This document shows positions 9,128 through 18,190 of a stretch of DNA of 64,000 nucleotides, one piece after another. This DNA is from Bacteroides reticulotermitis JCM 10512. GTDB taxonomy: Bacteria > Bacteroidota > Bacteroidia > Bacteroidales > Bacteroidaceae. Every line of letters begins with the position of its first letter. The stretch's first letter is position 1. Below the pieces are notes generated by a model, which was not told the DNA's origin, made no database searches, and saw only the letters and a program-made list of their open reading frames with translations. The translations under genes were made by a program, and so were the position numbers. The stretch is from contig NZ_BAIV01000002.1 of assembly GCF_000517545.1 (NCBI RefSeq), forward strand, positions 62,001 to 126,000. Reading direction: 5' to 3'.

Positions 9128-9883
9128 TTATAAGTCAATTAAACTATCAAATCCTACTCTCTTGCCGGTTTCTTCATCAATTACCACATGATCTTCCAAG
9201 TAGCTTTTCATAGCGGCGATGTATCTTTTGGCATTATTCAGAATATCTACACTTGCATAAAACTCTTCTGTTTCAAACAATAGTAGAATGCGATATTTCT
9301 CCGGATGATAATAACCCAATCCACCCTCTCTCCACCAACTTGGCTTTTCAAGAAAGTTATTGATACTCATTTTAATCTCCCATCCGTCACGCATTCCTAG
9401 CTTCAGGTCTGCCGTTTCTTCCAGGCCCAACATCAGAGTTTTGCTTTCTTTCGCTGTAAAACTTGTATTCAACGCACTTCGGAGCACAGTTACTTTCAAA
9501 GTATCCGTCCACTCATCTTTCCGGAATTGATAGGATTCCTTTAGCGGAAGGTAGTGGATGTTTTCCTGAGCAGTAGTCTTTCCTTTCAACACGGTTCCCG
9601 CTTCGAGCACATGGACCTTATACTGCCTTTCGGTAGTCAATGGCAATCCAAGCAGTTTTAACGGTATTTTCACTTCATAAGATTCAATCTCCTTATCTAA
9701 TTTACCTAAGGAAACAATTAAAGAATCCCGTATAATCAACCGGGTTCCATAATAGTTCGGGTCTTGAAATAGATACTCAAAGTAGATGCGGCTGTCATCC
9801 GTATAGCTACCTTCGATTTCTTTCGTACACGAAGTAGCCAAGCATGCCCACAGGCATAGTATAGTAATGATTCTCATTTTCAT
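9128..9883 (-). CDS. DUF4843-like surface lipoprotein
   Basis: A protein of about 251 aa with a lipoprotein signal peptide ending ACLATSCTKE. The start is the ATG at 9883, 10 bp after the SusD stop; longer in-frame starts would run into susD and bury the signal sequence. No enzymatic motif is visible. The segment SRIYFEYLFQDPNYYG followed by beta-rich sequence matches what I know of DUF4843 proteins, which sit between SusD and a PKD-like lipoprotein. Probably an outer-membrane, surface-exposed accessory of the SusCD transporter. Family membership is from pattern memory, not a search. Confidence 0.65.
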   Translation of the reverse strand: MKMRIITILCLWACLATSCTKEIEGSYTDDSRIYFEYLFQDPNYYGTRLIIRDSLIVSLGKLDKEIESYEVKIPLKLLGLPLTTERQYKVHVLEAGTVLKGKTTAQENIHYLPLKESYQFRKDEWTDTLKVTVLRSALNTSFTAKESKTLMLGLEETADLKLGMRDGWEIKMSINNFLEKPSWWREGGLGYYHPEKYRILLLFETEEFYASVDILNNAKRYIAAMKSYLEDHVVIDEETGKRVGFDSLIDL

Positions 9884-9893
9884 AGATCTTAAT

Positions 9894-11312
9894 TTAATAT
9901 TTTCCATATTCCAATTCATCATCAGGTATTGGTAATACAAAAACCCGATCACTAGGTTCCACATCATTCAGAACATTATAAATCGGACTATTCAACCGTT
10001 TATATGCAAAGAACAACTGCCCCTCACCGATAAACTCCCGGCGCATTTCACCCAGCAACACCTGCATATCAAGCTGGTATTTATCGCTGGTAGCCAGATT
10101 GGTAATGCGCGAGCGACGAAGAATATTCAAGGTTTCTAAGGCATCGTCATCATGCAATTTAAACTGAGCTTCGGCGCAGATCAGATACATCTCGGCCAAT
10201 TTGATCAAGACCTGCTTGGGATAGAAGCGCTTAATATCCTGACTATATTTCATCAAGTACGAATCCGATTGGCGAACCCATGTCGAGTAGCGTACATCAT
10301 CATTATTCCCATCAAAAATATCCTGTATATTACTGGTCAATGGGAGAGCCGCTCCCGATGTTACACCGTTCTCCGACTTACCTAAATGAAGATTCTCCGA
10401 ATAAGTACGTATATTGGTATTTCTGAGCGAGAATATGTGTTCGTCATTGAACAAGATATCGAGTTCCTCCTTCGGCACATTGATGCTGCTCTCTTGATCA
10501 ACCAAGCGGAACTTGCCGGACTGGATTACCCGTTGAGCTGCATTACGCGCTTCTACATAATTACCCTCATTGAGGTAAACACGAGCCAATAAAGCCTCAG
10601 CTGTATAGTAATTTGCCTGAGCGACGTATTGATCACATACCGTTTTATCTTCGATTTCAAATGGAACGACCTGCAATATCGGATCATCCTTCAGCTCCTC
10701 TTTAGCAGTAGTCAGGTCTTTTTTGATCTTTTCAATAACCTCAGCCACCGTATTGGCCTCTGTGGGAATAATACCGAATGTTTCCACATAAGGAATCCCC
10801 CGCTCATTGGGTTGACGCTGCACATCAGGTGCAAAAAGCCGGAGTAGGTCATAATGAAGGTAAGCACGAGCAATGTAACATTGACCCTTGATACGGTGAC
10901 GAGTTGCTTCCGGCAACACGCTACCGTTTTTATCCATCCAGCGAAATATATTATTGACTTCGGCAATGGTATTATACATTTTAAGCCAGATGGTAGAAAT
11001 CTGTGATTTGACCGTGGAATAAGTATATTCATACTCTTTCACCCGATAAAAACTATTGTAGGTACTATTTAACGTATTATAATCATATTGCTGGGCTAAA
11101 ACTTCCAAAAAACCAAAACCCAGATTCTGTCCATACAAGGTAGAGGAAGCCATGTCGGCATATACTCCTGCCATCGCATCTTTAAAACCTTGTTCCGTAG
11201 AGAACAGTTTTTCTTCATCCACCGAAGTTTCCGGTTCAACAGAAAGCCAATTGCTGCAAGAAAATAGAGCAAAGACGGCTAAAGTGAGCAGTAAATATTT
11301 AATTGTATTCAT
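9894..11312 (-). CDS. SusD/RagB-family nutrient-binding lipoprotein
   Basis: A 472-aa outer-membrane lipoprotein (signal ending ALFSCSNW, lipidated Cys near residue 19). The N-terminal VEPETSVDEEKLFSTEQGFKDAMAGVYADMAS, the TPR-like helices including CYIARAYLHYDLLRLFAPD, and the C-terminal KLAEMYLICAEAQFKLHDDDALETLNILRR are hallmark SusD segments. It caps the neighbouring SusC barrel and delivers ligand. Intact, 12 bp downstream of susC and 10 bp upstream of the DUF4843-like gene. This copy is shorter than the one in the second locus (472 versus 628 aa). Confidence 0.92.
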   Translation of the reverse strand: MNTIKYLLLTLAVFALFSCSNWLSVEPETSVDEEKLFSTEQGFKDAMAGVYADMASSTLYGQNLGFGFLEVLAQQYDYNTLNSTYNSFYRVKEYEYTYSTVKSQISTIWLKMYNTIAEVNNIFRWMDKNGSVLPEATRHRIKGQCYIARAYLHYDLLRLFAPDVQRQPNERGIPYVETFGIIPTEANTVAEVIEKIKKDLTTAKEELKDDPILQVVPFEIEDKTVCDQYVAQANYYTAEALLARVYLNEGNYVEARNAAQRVIQSGKFRLVDQESSINVPKEELDILFNDEHIFSLRNTNIRTYSENLHLGKSENGVTSGAALPLTSNIQDIFDGNNDDVRYSTWVRQSDSYLMKYSQDIKRFYPKQVLIKLAEMYLICAEAQFKLHDDDALETLNILRRSRITNLATSDKYQLDMQVLLGEMRREFIGEGQLFFAYKRLNSPIYNVLNDVEPSDRVFVLPIPDDELEYGKY

Positions 11313-11324
11313 ACGACACCTTTT

Positions 11325-14300
11325 TTAGAATCTAACATTAATACCCAATGAAAAAGTCTGCGCAAACGGATAACTCGTTCCCCTCTCTGTCTTAATACTG
11401 GTGAGTCGGAACAAATCGGTCGTAGCGGCTACAACTTTAAAGTATTCGCATCCCCACTTTTTAGAAATGCGCTGAGGAAAGGTATAGGTTACTGACAGGT
11501 TCGACAGAACCAACGAATTATTATCCTGTACGAAACGACTGGTTTGATATACCGATGAATTATCATCAATCCGGCGATAGTGGGCTACGTCACCCGGTTC
11601 TTTCCAACGATCGTACAACACGCGTTTATCAGCATTATAAGTGGGGTTAGCCCCCTCTACCTTAGTCGCCAAAGTCGAATTATACAACTTACCTCCGACA
11701 CGATATGTCAGCACGGCATATACATTCAACCCTTTATAAGCGATGTTATTAATTATATTACCGTTGACACTCGGTTCGGTATCGCCTACCACCACCTTGT
11801 CTTTGTAATCGTAAACAGAGGTCAACGATCCATCACGTTTGATGTACACTTCATTACCGGTAGCCGGATCAATTCCCGCCGAGCGCACCACGTAAATAGC
11901 AGTTGTAGAGTTACCGTTTTCGTACTGATTGGCTACCGTTCCACCGACATTGCTCTCGTCCTCCGTATTATTGCGCTCGTTCATGGCTTGTAACTCATTC
12001 GATATCTGCTTGATGGTATTCCGATTGTGGAAAGCAGAAAAAGTAGTCGACCACGAAAACTCTTTTTTACGTAACCAACTTACCTGTAAACGTCCTTCCA
12101 AACCCAGGTTCTCCACTTTTCCTACATTCTCTGTATAATACGAGAAACCTGTTGATGGAGCCACATTCATAGGTAACAGCAGGTTATCAGTCAGTTTACG
12201 GTATACATCACCAAAGAACGAAATTCGATTATCCAATAAAGTTATGTCGACACCAACATTGTAGGTCATGGTTTTCTGCCATTTCAGTTTATCATTTCCA
12301 TATCCCTGAATAGTAGCTCCCCACGAATCCAAATAGACATTGTTCGGATCGTAGGAATATTTCGTGATAGCCTGTGAGGAAGCAAAGTTGATATTCCCTG
12401 TAGTACCGATAGAGGCGCGCAACTTCATCGTCATCAAGTCTTCGTTCATGAACGACTCTTTATCGACATTCCACGCCAATCCCAGTGACCAGAAAGGAGC
12501 GAACCGTGATTCGCTACCGAACTTGGATGAACCATCCGTACGGAAAGAGAAATCGGCATAATACTTCTCTTTAAAACCGTAGTTTGCATTCACCAAGAAA
12601 CCTACCAAGCGTGACACGTCCGAACTGGAGGACGGCTTACTATTCTCGGCATACTGCTGAGCGTAATAGATATTGGTTAGGTTGTCGTTTAAGAAACCGG
12701 TAGCCGCAAACCCTTGCGCGTGGAATTCTGTAGAGGTAAAGTTTGTTCCGGCGGTCACATTTAATGTATGATCGTCCTTATAAGTATCATAATAGGACAA
12801 CATGACGTTTCCGTCGAAAGTCTCCTCGGTAGAATTGGAGTAAGTCGCCTTTCCCCTCCGCTTCACATCTGTTTCATCCTTGAACACCGGTGAATTGGGA
12901 GAAAGAAACGTTTCGCTCTGTGCCAACGCTTTTGTATAGCTAAGCCGAGACGTTAACCGAAAAGCATTCATAAATCTCCATTCCAATGAGAAGTTATCTT
13001 GCCAGGTAGTTGTCTTGGTATCATCCTTATTCGGCAAACTGGCATTAATCATCGGATTGATGGCATTGGTGGAAAGCACTTTGACAAACTCACCATTCTC
13101 ATCATAAATACGATCATAGGGATTCTGCTGTGCATATGTACTGAAAGAACCATACGGAGAATTTTTGGCCGTTAGATTGGAGACGGCCAGATCATTGCGA
13201 ACGCGAAAGTTCTCTCCAATGTTATAATCGAGCACAGCACTGATTCCGTAATTATCACGTCCCGATTTCTTCATAACTCCTTTATTGGTATCATATCGCA
13301 GATTCAGCTGATAGCGCAGATTGCTATCGCCCCCCTCGAGCACTGCTGAGTACTTCTGGTTCAAAGAGGTCTGTACCGGTTGCGATAACCAATAGGTATT
13401 GACTCCACGAGCCACTTCCTGCAACCGAGCGTTATAGAGTTTATCCATTTGCAACTGCCCTTCCGAACCACCGGCCGAATAGACATAGACACCTGCACGC
13501 TTCTCAAACTCCAGTTTTTCGGCTGCATTCATCAGGTTATAATCTCGCAAGTCGGGGATGGATACGGTATAATTAGCATTAAAGGATACTTTTATTCGTC
13601 CCGGAATCGGACGCTTGGTATTCATTACAATGACTCCATTGGCACCACGCGAACCATACACAGCGGTAGCAGAAGCATCTTTCAGGATGGTAATATTATC
13701 AATTCGGTTTATATCATAGTCGTAAACTGTTTCAGCGCTTACTTCCACCCCGTCAAGAATGTACAGCGGAGCATTCGGATTGCTACGGGAGCCTTCGGCA
13801 GATCCACGCAAATCAAAGGTACTTTGTCCGCGTAACGTCATCTCCGGTACCCGGTTCGGGTCGGCACCATACTCCAATTGTTCGGTCATACGCAAAGAAG
13901 GATTAAAAGCTGAGATCGTGCTCATGATGTTAGTCGCTCCCAGATCCTGCAATTGTTCCGCCTTGATAGAAATCTCGGATCCGGTAAAGCTCTCGCGCTT
14001 ACGATTGTAGTAACCATTTACTACCACCTCGCTTAGCTGATTCTCGTCTTCATCCAGCTTTATTACGATGTTTTCCTGATTTCCGAGTGATAAGGTACGC
14101 TCTTTATAACCGACATAGGTGAATTTCAAAACGACATCTTCCGGAACTTTCAAGGAGAACGTTCCATCTACCTGCGTAGTAGTTCCCACTACTATTTTAC
14201 CTTTCCGAACAGCGGCCACATTGACACCGATAAGTTCTTCACCCGTTTTATTGTCAAGCACACTTCCTTTCACGACCCGCTCTTCTTCTCGGGAAGTTTT

Positions 14301-14648
14301 CTGCTGCTTCACCTTCTGTATCACTACGGTATTGTTGTGTACCATGTAAGTAAACCCGTACTTCTTCAGGCAACTCTCCATAGCGGCATCAAAAGATACA
14401 TTCTTAACATTGATCGTTACGTTTTTTTCCTTGGGCATTTCATCTACATTGTAAGAAATCCCGTAATTTGTCTGGTCTACAATAGCTGTTATAGCCTGCT
14501 GCAAAGAGACATTGTGCAAGTTTACACTCACATTCTGAGCTACAGCCCATGTGCTACAGCAAACCAACAACAATGTGCTCAAGCCGATAGGCTTAAAAAG
14601 CACTCCAACACGTTTCGTGTTTGCCAGAAATCTTCTAATAAATTTCAT
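11325..14648 (-). CDS. SusC-family TonB-dependent transporter with N-terminal STN domain
   Basis: An intact 1107-aa outer-membrane transporter. Order: signal peptide (to AVAQ, about residue 38), STN/secretin-N signalling domain (about 40-110), carboxypeptidase-regulatory-like domain (VKGSVLDNKTGEELIGVNVAAVRKG, about 125-200), plug with DASATAVYGSRGANGVIVM, and a 22-strand barrel ending in an aromatic residue (SLGINVRF). The STN domain is the feature that couples transporters to a FecR anti-sigma, and the FecR gene lies 12 bp upstream. With SusD it should import an unidentified ligand under sigma-factor autoregulation. The second SusC in the window lacks STN, in keeping with its HTCS control. 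Confidence 0.94.
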   Translation of the reverse strand: MKFIRRFLANTKRVGVLFKPIGLSTLLLVCCSTWAVAQNVSVNLHNVSLQQAITAIVDQTNYGISYNVDEMPKEKNVTINVKNVSFDAAMESCLKKYGFTYMVHNNTVVIQKVKQQKTSREEERVVKGSVLDNKTGEELIGVNVAAVRKGKIVVGTTTQVDGTFSLKVPEDVVLKFTYVGYKERTLSLGNQENIVIKLDEDENQLSEVVVNGYYNRKRESFTGSEISIKAEQLQDLGATNIMSTISAFNPSLRMTEQLEYGADPNRVPEMTLRGQSTFDLRGSAEGSRSNPNAPLYILDGVEVSAETVYDYDINRIDNITILKDASATAVYGSRGANGVIVMNTKRPIPGRIKVSFNANYTVSIPDLRDYNLMNAAEKLEFEKRAGVYVYSAGGSEGQLQMDKLYNARLQEVARGVNTYWLSQPVQTSLNQKYSAVLEGGDSNLRYQLNLRYDTNKGVMKKSGRDNYGISAVLDYNIGENFRVRNDLAVSNLTAKNSPYGSFSTYAQQNPYDRIYDENGEFVKVLSTNAINPMINASLPNKDDTKTTTWQDNFSLEWRFMNAFRLTSRLSYTKALAQSETFLSPNSPVFKDETDVKRRGKATYSNSTEETFDGNVMLSYYDTYKDDHTLNVTAGTNFTSTEFHAQGFAATGFLNDNLTNIYYAQQYAENSKPSSSSDVSRLVGFLVNANYGFKEKYYADFSFRTDGSSKFGSESRFAPFWSLGLAWNVDKESFMNEDLMTMKLRASIGTTGNINFASSQAITKYSYDPNNVYLDSWGATIQGYGNDKLKWQKTMTYNVGVDITLLDNRISFFGDVYRKLTDNLLLPMNVAPSTGFSYYTENVGKVENLGLEGRLQVSWLRKKEFSWSTTFSAFHNRNTIKQISNELQAMNERNNTEDESNVGGTVANQYENGNSTTAIYVVRSAGIDPATGNEVYIKRDGSLTSVYDYKDKVVVGDTEPSVNGNIINNIAYKGLNVYAVLTYRVGGKLYNSTLATKVEGANPTYNADKRVLYDRWKEPGDVAHYRRIDDNSSVYQTSRFVQDNNSLVLSNLSVTYTFPQRISKKWGCEYFKVVAATTDLFRLTSIKTERGTSYPFAQTFSLGINVRF

Positions 14649-14660
14649 TGTTTTTAGTGT

Positions 14661-15826
14661 TTAATTATTTTCATTACCCTCATTTAGATATACAGTTCTT
14701 CCTTTAATCTGATAATCGACCTCTCCGGTCAGTTTTAATAATTCCAAGATGCTTTCAATCTGATTGAATTTCTGAGTTTTCGAGTAGAATATTAGTTGTT
14801 TGGTCGCCGGAGAATTAAAAACTATCTTTATGTCATATTTGCGTTCCAAATCTTTCGCAATATCCGAAAGCTTCCGGTTGTTGAAATACAATTTCCCTTC
14901 GCTCCAGGAAATAATATCTTCCACATTCGTCTCTTCAGGAACACTCACGAAGGTGTCGTTATTGCAATTGATTTCTTGTTTGGGATGCAGCAATTGGTCG
15001 AGCCCTTTGGCGTCGGTTACTTTAAGTTTACCTTCAATCAAAGTTACATTGCTGTAAGAGTCTTTCGGATAAGCTTTTATATTAAATATTGTTCCATACA
15101 CAAAGGTCTTGACACGTGGAGAATGTACGATAAACGGATGTTCGGCATCCGCTTGTACCCGGAAATAACCTTCTCCCTGTAGAAAGACTTCACGCGGACT
15201 GTTTTCTTTGAAAAGAATCGGATAACGCAGGCGGGACTCAGAATTGAGACGTACTGTTGTCCCATCAGCTAACTCCACATCATAAATCTTTCCCCGAGGA
15301 CAATCAATTCATTATAGAGCAAGGAGTCATTAATACTTGGCAGATAATTGCCTTCTTTCGAATAACTGATTTTCTCTTCTGAAGTATAAATCCGTACTCC
15401 CTGCTGCTCCAAGCTATTTATTGGTTGATGGTTGGCCAGGAACTCAATTCGAGAAGCTGTTCTGAGCATTACGGGATGGTCCACTTCCGGAATTAACACA
15501 ACCGGTTCATCCACTCGGGGCGTTATAAAATAGAACAATCCGGTCCCCAGTCCCAGTAATAAAAGAAAAGAGGCGGCGATCGATGCATTTCTCCATCGTT
15601 GCTTCCGATGGATAGCATGAACAAAGCGTTTTAGATTGTGACGCTTTCGCTCTTTCAGAAATCGAAGTTTAATAAGATCCCGCTGTATAGAAGAAGATTC
15701 ACTCCATTGACTAAGCAGTGCCCGATGGTCCTTCTCCTCCAACCACGCTTCAAATAGCCTTTTCTCTTCTTCCGGGAGTTCATTTGAATCAAACACCTTT
15801 TCGTCTTTTTTATTTTTTATTCCCAT
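14661..15826 (-). CDS. FecR-family anti-sigma factor (one frame break)
   Basis: About 388 aa after repair. The cytoplasmic N-terminal ~85 residues include a DUF4880-like segment ending in the basic FVHAIHRKQRWRN. One membrane span follows (ASFLLLLGLGTGLFYFI) and then the periplasmic FecR domain (LADGTTVRLNSESRLRYP, EVFLQGEGYFRVQ, FIVHSPRVKTFVYGTIFNIKAY) with a C-terminal DUF4974-like part. The frame breaks at 15298-15299; one extra G:C restores PRGKIYDVELADGT, the conserved FecR entry. It should hold the ECF sigma (6961-7473) until the STN-SusC binds ligand. First gene of its operon; the 600 bp upstream contain a palindromic repeat array. Confidence 0.9.
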
Positions 15827-16051
15827 AATGTGACCTTTTTACCTATATAACACCAATTTCCTCAATACTCGTGAATGAATAAATAGAAAAAAAATCATTT
15901 TTCACTTAATTATCGTTCGCCTTGCTTATCTTTTGTATAAAAATCATTCTCTTTTGTCAGAATAAACAGGCAATTCACTATCTTTCACTCTTTCGAATAG
16001 AAGAAGCAATTTATTAGTTATTTCTGTTCAAAAAGATAGAAGTAAAACGTA

Positions 16052-16150
16052 GTGCTATGCCGTTGTGACAGCAGTGCCAAGACGGTGGCACAGTTGTGCC
16101 AAAGCGATGGCACAGTTGTGCCAAGGCGGTGGCACTGCTGTCACAGTAGG
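16052..16150. repeat. 22-nt period array of nested palindromes (locus A)
   Basis: Units starting GTGCCAA recur at 16074, 16096 and 16118, with degraded units at 16052 and 16140: exact 22-nt spacing, with an 11-nt sub-period. Two copies of the palindrome TGGCACAGTTGTGCCA (16086-16101, 16108-16123) lie inside a perfect 15-bp outer inverted repeat (GTGACAGCAGTGCCA at 16065-16079 and its complement at 16130-16144). It is non-coding, between divergent fecR and recJ. The rest of 15827-16425 is AT-rich and holds nothing else I can name. Confidence 0.85.
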
Positions 16151-16425
16151 TGTAAACAGTTACATCAACTGCCTTTTCCTGCTTTTAATCGTTCTTTTCA
16201 ACAAACTAACCATAGGGCCGGATAAGTATTTATTCCACTAGCACCTATCCTGCGCACGATTTAAATCAAAACAAAGACTCTTAAATGTTCTTTTATTCTG
16301 CACCTGACTGAAATAATTTCATCAGATGTACTCTCCACTTCCGCTTTTTTTCGTAATTTTACCCCATGTTGGAAAGTAGAGCCTTCTGACGTTTGAGAAC
16401 AGAAAAAGAAAAAACAATATATAAA

Positions 16426-18142
16426 ATGAATCACAAATGGAATTATCAACCCATTACACCCGAACAGGCAGAGACAAGCAAGAATTAGCACAAGAATTAG
16501 GATTAGTCCTATCCTTGGCCAACTCTTGATACAGCGGGGAATCACTACGGCTCCGGAAGCCAAGAAGTTTTTCCGCCCGCAGTTGCCCGACCTGCACGAT
16601 CCATTCCTGATGGAGGATATGGACCTTGCGGTAGAACGTCTGAACCAGGCGATGGGAAAGAAAGAACGCATTCTGATTTATGGAGATTATGACGTAGACG
16701 GTACTACTGCCGTAGCATTGGTCTACAAGTTTATTCAACAGTTTTATTCAAACATTGACTATTACATCCCCGATCGTTACAACGAAGGGTATGGAGTTTC
16801 TAAAAAAGGGATAGACTATGCCTCCGAAAGTGGCGTAGGGTTAATTATTGTGCTCGACTGTGGTATCAAAGCTGTAGAAGAGATCACATATGCAAAAGAA
16901 AAGGGAATCGACTTTATCATCTGCGACCATCATGTACCCGATGATATTCTCCCGCCGGCTGTCGCTATCTTGAACGCCAAAAGGTTGGATAATACGTATC
17001 CATACACGCACCTATCCGGTTGCGGTGTCGGATTTAAATTCATGCAGGCATTCGCGATTAACAACGGCATCGAATTTCATCACCTAATCCCTTTGCTGGA
17101 CTTGGTAGCAGTCAGCATCGCTTCAGACATTGTGCCGATTATGGGGGAAAACCGAATTCTGGCTTTCCATGGCTTAAAGCAGTTGAACAGCAACCCGAGT
17201 ATAGGTATGAAAGCCATCATTGATGTTTGCGGATTGTCTGAACGGGAAATCACAATCAGTGACATTGTCTTCAAAATCGGACCACGCATCAATGCATCGG
17301 GACGAATCCAGAGTGGAAAAGAAGCAGTGGATCTATTAACGGAAAAAGATTTTTCCGCGGCATTGGAGAAGTCCCGACAGATTAACCAATACAATGAGAC
17401 TCGTAAAGATCTGGATAAAACGATGACAGAGGAGGCTAATCAAATCGTTAACAACCTCGAAGGATTAGCTGACAGACGCTCTATCGTGATCTATAACGAA
17501 GAATGGCATAAAGGTGTAATCGGTATTGTAGCTTCTCGCCTAACGGAGGTTTACTACCGTCCGGCAGTTGTCTTAACACGTACCGACAATATGGCTACCG
17601 GTTCGGCACGTTCCGTATCGGGTTTCGACGTATACAAAGCAATTGAACATTGCCGGGATCTTTTGGAGAATTTCGGTGGGCACACCTATGCAGCCGGTTT
17701 ATCAATGAAAGTGGAGAATGTGGAAGCATTTACCAAACGGTTCGAAGCATTTGTTTCCCAACACATTCTACCGGAGCAAACGAGTGCTTTTATAAATATA
17801 GATTCCGAAATCGATTTCAGAGATATCACAAGTAAGTTCTTTGGTCACTTGAAGAAATTCAATCCATTTGGGCCTGACAATCTCAAACCGATCTTCTGCA
17901 CACATCATGTGTATGATTACGGAACGAGCAAAGTGGTGGGACGTGAACAGGAACATATCAAGTTGGAACTGGTCGATAATAAGTCGAATAATGTCATGAA
18001 CGGTATTGCTTTTGGGCAAAGTTCACACGTACGATACATCAAAACCAAACGTTCCTTCGACATCTGTTATACGATCGAAGAGAATACGCATAAACGTGGA
18101 GAAGTCCAATTGCAAATCGAGGACATCAAACCTGCTGAATAG
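16426..18142 (+). CDS. recJ: Single-stranded-DNA exonuclease RecJ (two frame breaks near the start)
   Basis: A 5'-3' exonuclease for recombination and mismatch repair. The DHH motifs are clear: LIYGDYDVDGTTAVAL, VLDCGIKA and ICDHHVPDD, followed by the DHHA1 region (NASGRIQSG, NFGGHTYAAGLSM) and an OB-like C-terminus. The open frame covers 16529-18142, but the true N-terminus MNHKWNYQPITPEQAETSK begins at 16426. It is joined after adding one base near 16482 (giving KELAQELGL) and one at 16526-16527 (giving NSLIQRGI). Repaired length is about 573 aa, normal for the family. Both breaks are at short homopolymers and look like sequence errors. Confidence 0.93.
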
Positions 18143-18144
18143 CA

Positions 18145-18174
18145 AGCCTCCCTTTCGCGAATGACAAGGAGGCT
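18145..18174. other. Hairpin in the recJ-recQ gap
   Basis: AGCCTCC (18145-18151) pairs with GGAGGCT (18168-18174). No T-run follows, so read-through into recQ is likely; it may be a processing or attenuation structure. Confidence 0.4.
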
Positions 18175-18190
18175 CAGAGAGCCTAACCAC

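Noticed and set aside
16052..16150. Intrinsic terminator
   Set aside because: No T-tract follows and both neighbouring genes point away from the site, so there is no transcript end to terminate here.
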